From Dehalococcoidia bacterium (GTDB lineage: Bacteria > Chloroflexota > Dehalococcoidia > Lucifugimonadales > UBA1123): a DNA stretch of 48,018 nt. The stretch's first letter is position 1. Every line of letters begins with the position of its first letter. A program made the position numbers and the translations under genes. The stretch spans positions 1 to 48,018 of the forward strand of contig JAGWBK010000048.1 in assembly GCA_021295915.1 (NCBI GenBank), written 5' to 3'. Positions 17,838 to 26,301 of the stretch are shown one piece after another. Below the pieces are notes generated by a model, which saw only the letters and a list, made by a program, of their open reading frames with translations, was not told the origin of the DNA and ran no database searches.

Positions 17838-18938
17838 TTAACTCTGAGGTTCTACAAAGGTAAGAATACGCTGCGGGTTCTCGACCATCATCATCTCTAT
17901 GTGCTCTTCGGCGACGCCCCGGGAGCGCAGTTCGGGCAGGAACCTCTCCACGATGAAGGAGTATCCCGTACCACCGTATCGTTTGAGATGGTTCTTGTTA
18001 CACACGTCCTGGGACAGCAGGATGCGGTCTGCATGGCCTGCCTCTATGAGCCTGGGTATTGCGTCTGCCACCGCAGCCGCTCCGGCGCTGGTCGAGAACG
18101 ACTGGAGGTCGTCGTCGTCCGGCGCATATCGCAGCGGCGCGCCCACCCGCCCAAGCAGGTCGAACTGGATGTAGACTCCGTGGTCGAGCAGCTCCAGCAT
18201 CAGGTCCAGGTCGCTGGCGATGGGGTCGCTGTGACCGAAGATCACCCGAGACATGTCCGTGCCTTCTTCGCCAAGGATGCCGATCACCGTCAGCTTCTCC
18301 CGGCCAACGCCGCCGCGGTGGAATGAGATTGGGGCGCCCGTAGCGCGGCTGGCCCGACCGGAGGCGCGGATGCTCTTGACCTCGTTCTCGGTGATCGGAT
18401 TGCCCTCGATTCCCACCTCTCCGATAATGCCTGAGCGGATGCCAGTGTCTCCGACGCCAAGTGTAACGTCCCGGACGATCTCGTCGGTCATCTCCTCGAC
18501 GGTCTTCTGGTCCATGTCTGCGGGATGGTAGAGCTTCTGGTACCATCCTGCGCCCATGACGACGTTGAGGCCGGTGGCATGCGATACTCGGGACAGGGCC
18601 AGCGGGTCTCGCCGGATGCCGATGCTGGTGACGTCGACGATGGTGCCGCCGCCACGGTAGCGGAACTCCATGGCCTCATCTATCGCCTCCCTTTCGTCCA
18701 CCAGTATCCCGTTGTCCCGGATCGGCTTGCGGGCGCGGGCCAGGTCGAGCTTGTCCATGGTCAGTGTCTGGTCCCACAGGCGCCAGTCTGTGGCCGGAGT
18801 GTTATCGTCCGGCTCTAATGCCTTGAAAATAACGATGAACAGGTGCTCGTGCATCAGGGTTAAGCCCAGATCGGCCGGGTCGATGGGACCTCTGACAGTC
18901 ATCACCTTGCCGGCCATGTTCGGCGCGTTTGTAGTCAT
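17838..18938 (-). CDS. Phosphotriesterase-family metal hydrolase, paralogue 3
   Basis: A 366-residue enzyme closely similar to the genes at 14270 and 15401 and with the same metal ligands. The long open frame extends far upstream, but the family start MTTNAPNMAGKVMTV at 18938 is preceded by the same GGAGGAGACC site as in the sisters, so that start is used. The EVE-like gene and antitoxin fragment separate it from paralogue 2, whereas paralogues 1 and 2 are only 30 nt apart. This suggests a tandem array later split by an insertion. It is closer by eye to paralogue 1 (VRGPIDP, SFSTSAG) than to 2. Confidence 0.9.
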   Translation of the reverse strand: MTTNAPNMAGKVMTVRGPIDPADLGLTLMHEHLFIVIFKALEPDDNTPATDWRLWDQTLTMDKLDLARARKPIRDNGILVDEREAIDEAMEFRYRGGGTIVDVTSIGIRRDPLALSRVSHATGLNVVMGAGWYQKLYHPADMDQKTVEEMTDEIVRDVTLGVGDTGIRSGIIGEVGIEGNPITENEVKSIRASGRASRATGAPISFHRGGVGREKLTVIGILGEEGTDMSRVIFGHSDPIASDLDLMLELLDHGVYIQFDLLGRVGAPLRYAPDDDDLQSFSTSAGAAAVADAIPRLIEAGHADRILLSQDVCNKNHLKRYGGTGYSFIVERFLPELRSRGVAEEHIEMMMVENPQRILTFVEPQS

Positions 18939-19226
18939 GGTCTCCTCCTCCCCGTAGTACCTGCGTCGCGATGGCGTCGATACTAGGGGATGGGAGTAGG
19001 GAAAGCAAAGAACGGGGGATACACCGAAACTGGACGAGAATGAGCCGGTTTGCAACAATCTCGCGAAGACACTGTTGCTATAGGATCGAGTCCGTATGAC
19101 CAACCATATCATCGCCAGGAGACGACCTCCGCAGAGCGTACATCCGAAGAATACTGATCGGGAGCCGCTGACGATACCGGCTGGGACCCACCTGCTCCCA
19201 GTTGGGCCGTATGCGGGGAACGACTC
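18939..19226. other. Divergent intergenic region, no gene seen
   Basis: About 290 nt between paralogue 3 (minus) and the NERD gene (plus). It must hold both promoters, but I see no convincing -35/-10 pair, palindrome or repeat. Confidence 0.5.
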
Positions 19227-20256
19227 ATGAAGACGATAGTCCTGTCCGATCACACCGGCGACATGATCGCCATGCAGGAGCGTCAGCACTACCAGCAGTA
19301 TGACGTTGAGATGGCCCGGTACGAGAGAGAGTCCGAAGCCCTCACCAGGCGTGTTGAGGACGAGTACGAAAGCCGGATGTCCGCGTACCAGCGCGAACTC
19401 GTGGACTGGAACGCCATGAGCTGGGTGCGGAAGTTCGTCGATGGGGTATCGAAGTGGAGGGTGTTGTTACTGCTGTGTCTCGCCGTGATGGTCGCCTCCG
19501 TTTTCGCCTACGTGATGATGCCGGAAAACTGGGAGATCCTGCTGGCGATTCCGGTGACGGTCGGGTTCATGGGGCTCTTCTTCCCGACCCGTGTGCCGAA
19601 GCAGCCATCGCGGGAGCAGATCAGCATGCGCTGGGTGGAGCCCCCGCGACCCCCGCGAGGGGAGTCCAGCGACGAGGAACTGATGTGGCAGGCCGGAAAC
19701 GAGGGAGAGCGCAGGGTGACTGAGCACCTGTCCAGCCTGCTGGACGATGACTGGACACTTATCTCAGGCTATCGGGGTCCGGGCGGCGAGGTCGACCAGA
19801 TACTCGTCGGGCCGCTCGGAGTGTGCGCGCTGGAGACGAAGTACCTGAACGGCAGGGTGTTTGTCAGCGGAGACACCTGGGTACGGCAACCTCGTGGAGT
19901 CGGAACGGCCCATCGAGGACCGCAGAGGTCGCTCACCCAGTGAACAGGTCAATGGCGCGGTCAAGCCACTGGAGAGGTTCCTGTCGAAACGGGACCTGGT
20001 GAATCGGGTCAACCGTGCCGTCGTCCTGACTCACGACAAGTCAGAGGTGGGCAGGGTGGAGAAACAGACCGTGGACTACATCGGTACTCTCGATGAGGTT
20101 ACGGTAGACTGCCTGTTCTCGCGACGCGCCCCACGCCTGGACCGCGAGTCAGCAGTCAGCGTGGTCCAGCGCATACAGGGAGACCACGAGTTTCATAGGA
20201 AGCGCTCGAGCAACCGTTCCAGCCGCCCCAGGCGGGCTGGGCGCAGGAGACGGTGA
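19227..20256 (+). pseudogene. NERD-domain membrane protein, frameshifted
   Basis: The first part (19227 to about 19880) gives a coiled-coil-like, charged N terminus (QERQHYQQYDVEMARYERES), two membrane segments (about residues 78-95 and 99-118) and the start of a NERD domain: GNEGERRVTEHLSSLL, GPGGEVDQILVGP, CALETKYLNGRVFV. That domain is nuclease-related, with the acidic residues and E-x-K of a PD-(D/E)XK fold. At about 19881 the sensible frame changes. YGNLVESERPIEDRRGRSPS onward, with a typical NERD continuation (RAVVLTHDKSEV), runs to 20256. The join GDTW|YGNLV is shorter than usual, so a small deletion is likely. A Lys/Arg-rich tail ends the protein. Its stop is three nt from the next start. 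Confidence 0.75.
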
Positions 20257-20259
20257 ATC

Positions 20260-21948
20260 ATGGTGCAAATGAGTGGTGGAGAAGCCCTCGCCAAGTCTCT
20301 GGTTAGAGAGGGAGTCGAGGTCGTATTCGGCATCCCGGGCATACAGATCTACGGCATTGTCGACGGGCTGAGAAACGAGCCCGGCATTCGGATGATCTCG
20401 ACGCGCCACGAACAGGCCACGACATACATGGCCGACGGCTACGCTCGTGCTTCAGGCGAGCCCGGAGTCGCGCTGGTTGTCCCTGGGGCGGGTCTCTATA
20501 ACGCAGCGTCCGGCCTGACCAACGCATACTCCCGCTCCATGCCCGTGCTCCTCATCGCGGGCCAGATCCCACGAGGCGCCATCGGCAAGAACCTCGGAGC
20601 CGTGCATGAAATCGCAGACCAGTCCGGCACGGTGCGCTCAGTGACGAAGTGGCAGCGACAGGCGTCCAGACCCCGCGAGGTCCCAGACGCCGTGTTCGAA
20701 GCATTCAGGCAGATGCGCACCGGCCGACCCCGTCCGGTCCTTATCGAGATGCCCCCCGAAGCCGGGGTGGAGCGGGAGGAGGTCCAGCTCAGAGACCCAG
20801 CCCGTATCTCGCGCATAGTGCCGAGTCCGGATGACCTTCGGGAGGCGGCGCAGATCATCGCGCAGTCCAGCACGCCCCTGATATTCGCAGGGGGCGGAGT
20901 GGCGCGCTCCGACGCTGAGCAGGCACTTGTCAGGCTGGCCGAGGCGACGAACATCCCTGTGATTACATCCAGCGGCGGCAAGGGGGTCATCCCCGACAGC
21001 CATCCGCTGTCCTACGGCTCCTGCTTCAGTCCCAGGGGCGAGAGACAGGAGATGAACCAGCTCTTCGGGGTGATGCAGTCTGCCGACGTGGTGATAGGAA
21101 TCGGAGCCCGCTTCTCGCTGGGCAATCCTGCCGGCGAGGCGTCCACGCTGGTGAACATCAATATAGATGACACGGAGCTCACGAGGGTCCAGTCCAACAC
21201 CATTCCGCTGCACGGCGACGCCAGGGTGACGATCGAAGCGTTGCTTCCGTACCTCATGGAGGCAGGGGCCGGAGAGCGGCCGTCGACTGCCGAAGCGGTG
21301 AGCGCAGCCCGCAGCCTGATTGGCCACTACGACACCGAACTCAAGGAGCCCCTGTACGAGGTACTGGAGGCGATAAGGGACGGCACTCCTGACGACGCGT
21401 TCATAGTCTGGGACGTTACGCAGTTCGGCTACTACGCCCGCACTCACTGGCAGGTGAATCAACCGAAGACCTACATAGACTCGGGCTACTCGTTCAACCT
21501 GGGCTACGCGTTCCCGACGGCTCTGGGTGTCAAGGTCGCGAAGCCGAACCGTCCCGTCGTCTGCATGGCCGGAGATGGCGGGTTCATGTTCAACTCGTCC
21601 GAGCTTGCCACCGCTATGAAGTATGGGATCAACGTTGTGACCGTGCTGTTCCGAAACGACTCATACGGCAACGTCGCTCGCGACCTCGATGACGCATTTG
21701 GCGGATCCTATGGCACCGATCTGCACAATCCCGACTTCGTGAAGTTCGCAGAGTCGTTCGGCGCAGTGGGGATGAGGGCAGACGACCCGATGGATCTGGA
21801 GAGGCTGATACCGCTCGCCCTGGAGCAGCAGGCCCCGGTCGTCATCGACGTGCCGTTCGGAGATTTGCCGATGCCGCGCGCGCCTCAGTTCGCACCGTTC
21901 TACAACCTGCCCTGGACCATGCCGCAGGAGGGCCTCATCCAGTCCTGA
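20260..21948 (+). CDS. Thiamine-pyrophosphate-dependent enzyme (acetolactate synthase-like)
   Basis: A 562-residue three-domain TPP enzyme of the acetolactate synthase / benzoylformate decarboxylase / glyoxylate carboligase group. The catalytic glutamate is Glu51 in TRHEQATTYMADGYAR. The C-terminal TPP/Mg site is AGDGGFMFNSSELATAMKYG followed by VVTVLFRND. The central domain (PLIFAGGGVARSDAEQ) matches the family. There is no neighbouring regulatory subunit or branched-chain pathway gene, so a catabolic 2-oxo-acid decarboxylase or carboligase role is more likely than valine/isoleucine synthesis. The start three nt after the NERD stop has only a weak ribosome site, which hints at coupling; ATG 20269 is an alternative. 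Confidence 0.88.
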   Translation: MVQMSGGEALAKSLVREGVEVVFGIPGIQIYGIVDGLRNEPGIRMISTRHEQATTYMADGYARASGEPGVALVVPGAGLYNAASGLTNAYSRSMPVLLIAGQIPRGAIGKNLGAVHEIADQSGTVRSVTKWQRQASRPREVPDAVFEAFRQMRTGRPRPVLIEMPPEAGVEREEVQLRDPARISRIVPSPDDLREAAQIIAQSSTPLIFAGGGVARSDAEQALVRLAEATNIPVITSSGGKGVIPDSHPLSYGSCFSPRGERQEMNQLFGVMQSADVVIGIGARFSLGNPAGEASTLVNINIDDTELTRVQSNTIPLHGDARVTIEALLPYLMEAGAGERPSTAEAVSAARSLIGHYDTELKEPLYEVLEAIRDGTPDDAFIVWDVTQFGYYARTHWQVNQPKTYIDSGYSFNLGYAFPTALGVKVAKPNRPVVCMAGDGGFMFNSSELATAMKYGINVVTVLFRNDSYGNVARDLDDAFGGSYGTDLHNPDFVKFAESFGAVGMRADDPMDLERLIPLALEQQAPVVIDVPFGDLPMPRAPQFAPFYNLPWTMPQEGLIQS

Positions 21949-21964
21949 TGCGGCGTTCAATATC

Positions 21965-21996
21965 CGATACCACTGAAACATTTCGCGTGGATATCG
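21965..21996. terminator. Possible bidirectional hairpin between convergent genes
   Basis: CGATACCAC (21965-21973) pairs with GTGGATATCG (21987-21996) with one bulged base, in the 120-nt gap between the converging TPP and epimerase genes. There is no clear U-tract on either side. Confidence 0.3.
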
Positions 21997-22071
21997 CGGT
22001 ATGCGCAGGCAACTGACGTGATAATCTAACCCTCAGCCCAGACGAGCAAGACAGATGGGACGGGCCGCCAG

Positions 22072-22902
22072 TCACCGCCAGTCGAAGCGAGGTCTCCAGC
22101 CCAGTAGTCGCTGCGCCTTTTCCGTGCTGATGACGCTGGCGGTGCCTTCCAGGCCCTCACGTATCTCCACGCGGTCTCCGAAGTTGCTCCTGGCTAGGTC
22201 GACCGTGGGCTCTGCGAATCGGCTGGATGGCTGCGCGAGCATGAAGGCCTCGTACTCTTCTATCTCCGCGTCCAGCGCCAGCACATGCGCCTCGGCCACG
22301 CCGCTGGCCTCTGCGTATGCCCACATCACCAGCGTCAGTGGGTCCTCCGGTGTGGGCGCTGGCCAGGGGAACTCCGCTATGACCTCGGGAAGCGCCACGT
22401 TGGTGAACCGCAGGTTGACGACGGTGGTGTCCGAGTTGCGGGCGATCATCCTGCCGATGTCCTCTCCAACCTGCTTGGACAGCCCGTAAGGCTCGAAGGG
22501 CATCATGGGATGCTCCTCGTCGAGCGGCAGGTACAGCGGCACGAAAGCGTTGCCGTCGTGTGCCCACCCCATGCCGAAGGCACTGGATGAGAAGACCACG
22601 CGCCGCAGTCCAAGCTCCGCCGCCGACATCATGACGTTGAAGGTGCTGGCGACGTTGTTGTCGAAGATAACCCTGGGGGGATCACGCATCGGCCCAGGTA
22701 TGGCGCCCATGTGAATGACGGCCTCGGCATCCTTGAGGATGTCCCCAACCGCCTCGGCGTCCACGAGATCACAGCGAACAAACTCCGCCGGAAGGTCATC
22801 GGCATCCAGCTGGTCCGTCGCCAAAACTTCCCGGCCCTGGTCCACCAGCAGTTGGACCACCATCCGTCCCAGCCTCCCCGCCGCTCCGGTTACCACTATC
22901 AT
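22072..22902 (-). CDS. NAD-dependent epimerase/dehydratase (extended SDR)
   Basis: A 276-residue extended short-chain dehydrogenase/reductase. The nucleotide-binding motif TGAAGRLG lies at residues 5-12, an acidic residue at the end of the second strand (Asp30) points to NAD(H), the serine strand is VVFSSSAFG (about 103-110), and the catalytic pair Tyr139-x3-Lys143 is in PYGLSK. The length is a little short for nucleotide-sugar epimerases and fits uronate dehydrogenase-like or general sugar/steroid SDRs. It converges with the TPP enzyme gene and has no obvious pathway partner. Confidence 0.87.
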   Translation of the reverse strand: MIVVTGAAGRLGRMVVQLLVDQGREVLATDQLDADDLPAEFVRCDLVDAEAVGDILKDAEAVIHMGAIPGPMRDPPRVIFDNNVASTFNVMMSAAELGLRRVVFSSSAFGMGWAHDGNAFVPLYLPLDEEHPMMPFEPYGLSKQVGEDIGRMIARNSDTTVVNLRFTNVALPEVIAEFPWPAPTPEDPLTLVMWAYAEASGVAEAHVLALDAEIEEYEAFMLAQPSSRFAEPTVDLARSNFGDRVEIREGLEGTASVISTEKAQRLLGWRPRFDWR

Positions 22903-22981
22903 CTCATCCTCCGGCCAGTTCCTCTGAGCCTTTCACAGCATCGCTGACGAGGGTAGGAACAAGTGCACACCAGCCTACACG

Positions 22982-23041
22982 CCCCCTCTCCCTCGGGGAG
23001 AGGGTTGGAGCCTGCCCCGTACTTGATACGGGGGTGAGGGT
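22982..23041. repeat. GC-rich hairpin repeats
   Basis: CCCCTCTCCCTCGGGGAGAGGG followed by CCCGTACTTGATACGGG: two adjacent inverted repeats of the same kinds as those at 8912-9028, lying between the epimerase start and the DUF1989 stop. Confidence 0.55.
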
Positions 23042-23071
23042 GAAAAGGTCTGGTCACATGCCACCCGAATT

Positions 23072-23902
23072 TCACGAACGATCCAGTCCATGAATCCCCC
23101 GGTAGTCGATCGTCGGAGGCGACTCCCAGCCCTCCAGCAGCTCAGAACTGGGCTGGTAGATCTCGACCCCCAGCGGATTGCAGGTTTCGATGGGATCGAT
23201 GGCGTCGTCCTCTCCCCAGACCTGTACCGACAGGTCTCCATGCGGACAGGTGGAGATTGCGCAGAGCAGGTCTATCTCAGCGAAGAACTCGAAGTAGTCC
23301 CCCTGCCTCGCGGGCGATGGCTTAACGAAGTAGCGGTCGTCCCTGGTGAGTCCAGTCACCTGGAAGATGTTGAGCACGTCGTGGACGTCGCTCTCGTCGA
23401 GGTGGTACGGAGTGACGGCCCGCACCAGGTTCGAGTGGCAGCAGTAGTCAAAGTCCTCCCCGTTCAGCAGCTTGTGTACGTACGGGTCACAGCGGGTGCC
23501 GAGCAGGTCGTGACATCCGGCGCCGTCCTCGTCCAGCCCGTAGTCCACCGAGTCGCCGGTGATGGTGAGCATTGGTCGCAGGTACGGAAGACTCGACCAC
23601 AGCCGGTCGAACTTGGTCACATGCGCCCTGTGCAGCTGCTTGGTGCGCGCCGCCCAGAACCTCTCGCGTGGATTGTTGAGGTTCCACGCGTTGAAGTCGG
23701 CGACCTGCGCGCCCTCCACCACGACGATGCGGCATATCTGGCCTGCAAGCACCGGCCACGCCCTGCCGGAGCGAATCGGCACCACGAACTGATCGACCAG
23801 GCTGCGGGACTCCGTCTCGTCGCCCAGCCGACCGTAGAACTCCCTGTCGACGTCGATCGGACTTCCCGGCTTGGGCAGGTAGATCACTCGAGGAGCAGGC
23901 AT
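23072..23902 (-). CDS. DUF1989 (urea carboxylase-associated family) protein
   Basis: A 276-residue protein with the DUF1989 pattern: WPVLAGQICRIVVVEGAQVA followed by DFNAWN, then the Cys/His-rich stretches GCHDLLGTRCDPY, CCHSNL and DVHDVLNIFQVTGL, and FFAEIDLLCAISTCPHGDLS. Members are often found beside urea carboxylase/allophanate hydrolase or amino-acid catabolic genes and are thought to be metal-dependent enzymes or accessory proteins; one group has been linked to amine or guanidine-derived nitrogen use. No urea carboxylase is nearby here. AGGAGG precedes the ATG. The family assignment is confident; its reaction is not. Confidence 0.85.
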   Translation of the reverse strand: MPAPRVIYLPKPGSPIDVDREFYGRLGDETESRSLVDQFVVPIRSGRAWPVLAGQICRIVVVEGAQVADFNAWNLNNPRERFWAARTKQLHRAHVTKFDRLWSSLPYLRPMLTITGDSVDYGLDEDGAGCHDLLGTRCDPYVHKLLNGEDFDYCCHSNLVRAVTPYHLDESDVHDVLNIFQVTGLTRDDRYFVKPSPARQGDYFEFFAEIDLLCAISTCPHGDLSVQVWGEDDAIDPIETCNPLGVEIYQPSSELLEGWESPPTIDYRGIHGLDRS

Positions 23903-24122
23903 GTGGCCCTCCTGGGGCTGGACTTGGTGGACCGCGGCGGTCAGGCTTGGGAGCGATTAGTCGGTATCAATATCGATGTCTGTGGCGACAATCGGCAGAC
24001 GGCCCTATTGTCAGTGATCAAGGCTGATGGTACAACTGAGCCGTTGCCCTTCATCAGAAGTAGGGCGGTTGGAGATCGACCGGGTCGGTCTGCCCCTTAC
24101 TCACACCACAAAGGAGACTCTC

Positions 24123-24419
24123 TTGATCATCGTTCGACGAACCTACACACCAAAGCCAGGCGGGGGCGGACTTCAGCGACACCTCCGCGACCTTCAGGCG
24201 GCCACGGTCGATGCTGGCTTCCCACCCCTGAGCGTGTATCGAAAGGTGCTGGGCCCCCACGGGACGATGGTCACCACTCAACCTTGGGAATCCGTGGCTG
24301 CCTACGATGCTTCGCGCGACCAGGTCCGTGCCACGCGATCGATAACCGAGATCTTCGAGAAGATCTACCCAGTGCTCGCGTCCACCCACGAGACAGAGAT
24401 CTACGAGGAGATCGGGTAG
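24123..24419 (+). CDS. Small protein, possible dimeric alpha/beta-barrel (NIPSNAP-like)
   Basis: A 98-residue protein whose TTG start at 24123 is set by AAGGAG six nt upstream; a longer frame from 24027 has no ribosome site. The sequence begins with a strand (LIIVRRTYTPKPG), has a helix (LQRHLRDLQAATVDAG), and ends with ETEIYEEIG. The size and strand-helix pattern, including MVTTQPWESVAAYDASRD, resemble NIPSNAP/antibiotic-biosynthesis-monooxygenase-like small barrels. This is a fold guess only. It converges with the permease gene that ends at 24455. Confidence 0.55.
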   Translation: MIIVRRTYTPKPGGGGLQRHLRDLQAATVDAGFPPLSVYRKVLGPHGTMVTTQPWESVAAYDASRDQVRATRSITEIFEKIYPVLASTHETEIYEEIG

Positions 24420-24454
24420 GGGTTGGGGCTATCGACTGTTCGCCAACGGCCTCA

Positions 24455-25360
24455 CTAGCCCCGGTGCCTCAGGCGAGGGTCCAGAATGTCGCGCAGGCCG
24501 TCACCTGCGAGATTTATCGCCAGTACGGTCACTGAAAGGAACAGGCCTGGGAAGAACGTAATCCAGAACGCTACCTGGAGATACTGGCGGCCCTCTCCCA
24601 TTATGTTTCCCCAGCTGGGAATGATAGGCGGCGTGCCTGCTCCGAGAAAGCTAAGGGCCGCCTCTGTGAGGATCGCTGCTGCGAACACGAACGTGGCCTG
24701 CACCAGTACAGCCGCAATCGTGTTGGGAGCGATGTGAAATACCAGGATGCGCCACACCGGCACACCGACCGCCTCTGCGGCGTCCACGAACATCTGCTCC
24801 CGTAGGCTGAGTGTCGCCCCGCGTACTATTCTCACCATGCGGGGCGTGTCTACTATCGTGATAACGATTATGACGTTCTGTACGCTCGACCCCAGCAGCG
24901 TGATGATGGCAAGAGCCAGAAGTATGGTCGGCATGGCCATCATGCCGTCCATGACACGCATCAGGACGTTGTCGACTACTCGAATGTACCCGGAGATCAG
25001 GCCAAAGATAAGGCCGAACACGGTTACAAGTAGCGCGACTGAGAAACCGACCAGCAGTGAGATGCGACTTCCCTGCAAGGTGCGAGCGTAAACGTCCCGA
25101 CCGAAGTTGTCCGTCCCGAACCAGAACCCGTCTATTGAAGGAGAGATCAGCCGGTCTTCGAAGCTGGTGAGAATGGCCTCGCCTGTAATGAAGGGCGATA
25201 TTATCGCAACTACCGCCATGATGACGAGTATGATGAGGCCAAACGCGAGCGTGGGATTGCGCTGGGACCCTATGAGCGTCCTGGAAAGGAGGCGCCTCCA
25301 ACCCCTCTGTGGGGAAACGGCTGATTGCGCCTCCGCCAGCTCCATTTCCTGAGAGCTCAT
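24455..25360 (-). CDS. ABC importer permease, DppC/OppC type (second system)
   Basis: A 301-residue permease with a cytoplasmic N terminus, about six membrane segments, the NPTLAFGLIILVIMAV first helix, the periplasmic GTDNFGRDVYART motif conserved in DppC, and a coupling loop AAEAVGVPVWRILVFHIAPN. Its ATG overlaps the stop of the DppB partner (ATGA), so expression is coupled. It ends a three-gene operon, binding protein - DppB - DppC, again without ATPases. It is clearly diverged from the 10307 permease, so the two operons are not recent copies. Confidence 0.92.
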   Translation of the reverse strand: MSSQEMELAEAQSAVSPQRGWRRLLSRTLIGSQRNPTLAFGLIILVIMAVVAIISPFITGEAILTSFEDRLISPSIDGFWFGTDNFGRDVYARTLQGSRISLLVGFSVALLVTVFGLIFGLISGYIRVVDNVLMRVMDGMMAMPTILLALAIITLLGSSVQNVIIVITIVDTPRMVRIVRGATLSLREQMFVDAAEAVGVPVWRILVFHIAPNTIAAVLVQATFVFAAAILTEAALSFLGAGTPPIIPSWGNIMGEGRQYLQVAFWITFFPGLFLSVTVLAINLAGDGLRDILDPRLRHRG

Positions 25361-26301
25361 TGATAGCGAATCCTTGGATCAAGGTAAGCGTACGCGATGT
25401 CTACGAGCAGATTCACGAAGATGTAGAGCACTGAGAACACCATGAGCATTCCCTGGATTATGGGGTAGTCCCTGCGAACCAGTGCATCTACCACCAGCCG
25501 ACCCATTCCGGGAATTGCGAAGACTACCTCGATCACCACCACGCCAGTGAGAAGTAACGCGAACGAGAGACCAATCACTGTGACGATGGGAATCGAGGCC
25601 GCTTTGAGCGCGTGACGCAGTAGCACCAGTCGCTCCGCAAGTCCCTTGGCGCGGGCAGTCCTCACGTAGTCCTCGCTCAGCACTTCGATCATGATTGACC
25701 GGGTCATGCGGGCGAGCAGCGCTGCCGCCACGAGCGCGATGCTCAGTGATGGCAGCACTAACCCTCTCAGGTACAGCCCAATGTCCGTTGAAAATGGCAC
25801 ATAGCCAAGTACCGGCACGATTCCAAGGTTCACCGAGAACAGCCAGATGAACATGAACCCGACCCAGAACGCGGGGACTGAAAAGGCGATGACTGCGAAG
25901 ACCATCGCCAGCCTGTCGATCACCCCCCGCGCCTTCCATGCCGCAAGGACTCCCAGTGGTATCCCAATGAGTATCGCCATCAGCTGCGCCATCACTGCCA
26001 GCCCCACTGTTGCTGGCACGCGTTGCGCCATCAGCTGCACGACAGAGCGCCGGGAAAAGACCGACGTTCCAAGGTCACCTCTCAGCAGGTTGCCCACCCA
26101 GATGACAAACTGCTCGTAGAGAGGCTTGTCCGTCCCAAGCGCCTCGCGTATCTCTGCAATCTCCTGCTTAGTGGCTTCCTCTCCAGCTATGATTGCCGCT
26201 GGGTCGCCAGGCGCCAGGTGCAGAATCGTGAACGTGATAAGGCCTACCATCGCCACTACGGGAATAGAGGCCAGGAATCTCTGTATGATGTACGAGATCA
26301 C
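25357..26301 (-). CDS. ABC importer permease, DppB/OppB type (second system)
   Basis: An intact 314-residue DppB permease, useful as an in-window reference for the broken one at 11216. It has MISYIIQRFLASIPVVAMVG, the periplasmic region with LGTDKPLYEQFVIWVGNLLRGDLG, the RMTRSIMIEVLSEDYVRTARAKG coupling region, and ends AYAYLDPRIRYQ. The GTG start overlaps the stop of the binding-protein gene by four nt. It forms a heterodimer with the downstream DppC in this family. Confidence 0.92.
   Translation of the reverse strand: MISYIIQRFLASIPVVAMVGLITFTILHLAPGDPAAIIAGEEATKQEIAEIREALGTDKPLYEQFVIWVGNLLRGDLGTSVFSRRSVVQLMAQRVPATVGLAVMAQLMAILIGIPLGVLAAWKARGVIDRLAMVFAVIAFSVPAFWVGFMFIWLFSVNLGIVPVLGYVPFSTDIGLYLRGLVLPSLSIALVAAALLARMTRSIMIEVLSEDYVRTARAKGLAERLVLLRHALKAASIPIVTVIGLSFALLLTGVVVIEVVFAIPGMGRLVVDALVRRDYPIIQGMLMVFSVLYIFVNLLVDIAYAYLDPRIRYQ

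Noticed and set aside
18939-19289. Long N-terminal extension of phosphotriesterase paralogue 3 (frame open to 19289)
   Set aside because: The family start at 18938 has the same GGAGGAGACC site as both sisters, and the extra sequence has no domain and overlaps the divergent NERD gene start.
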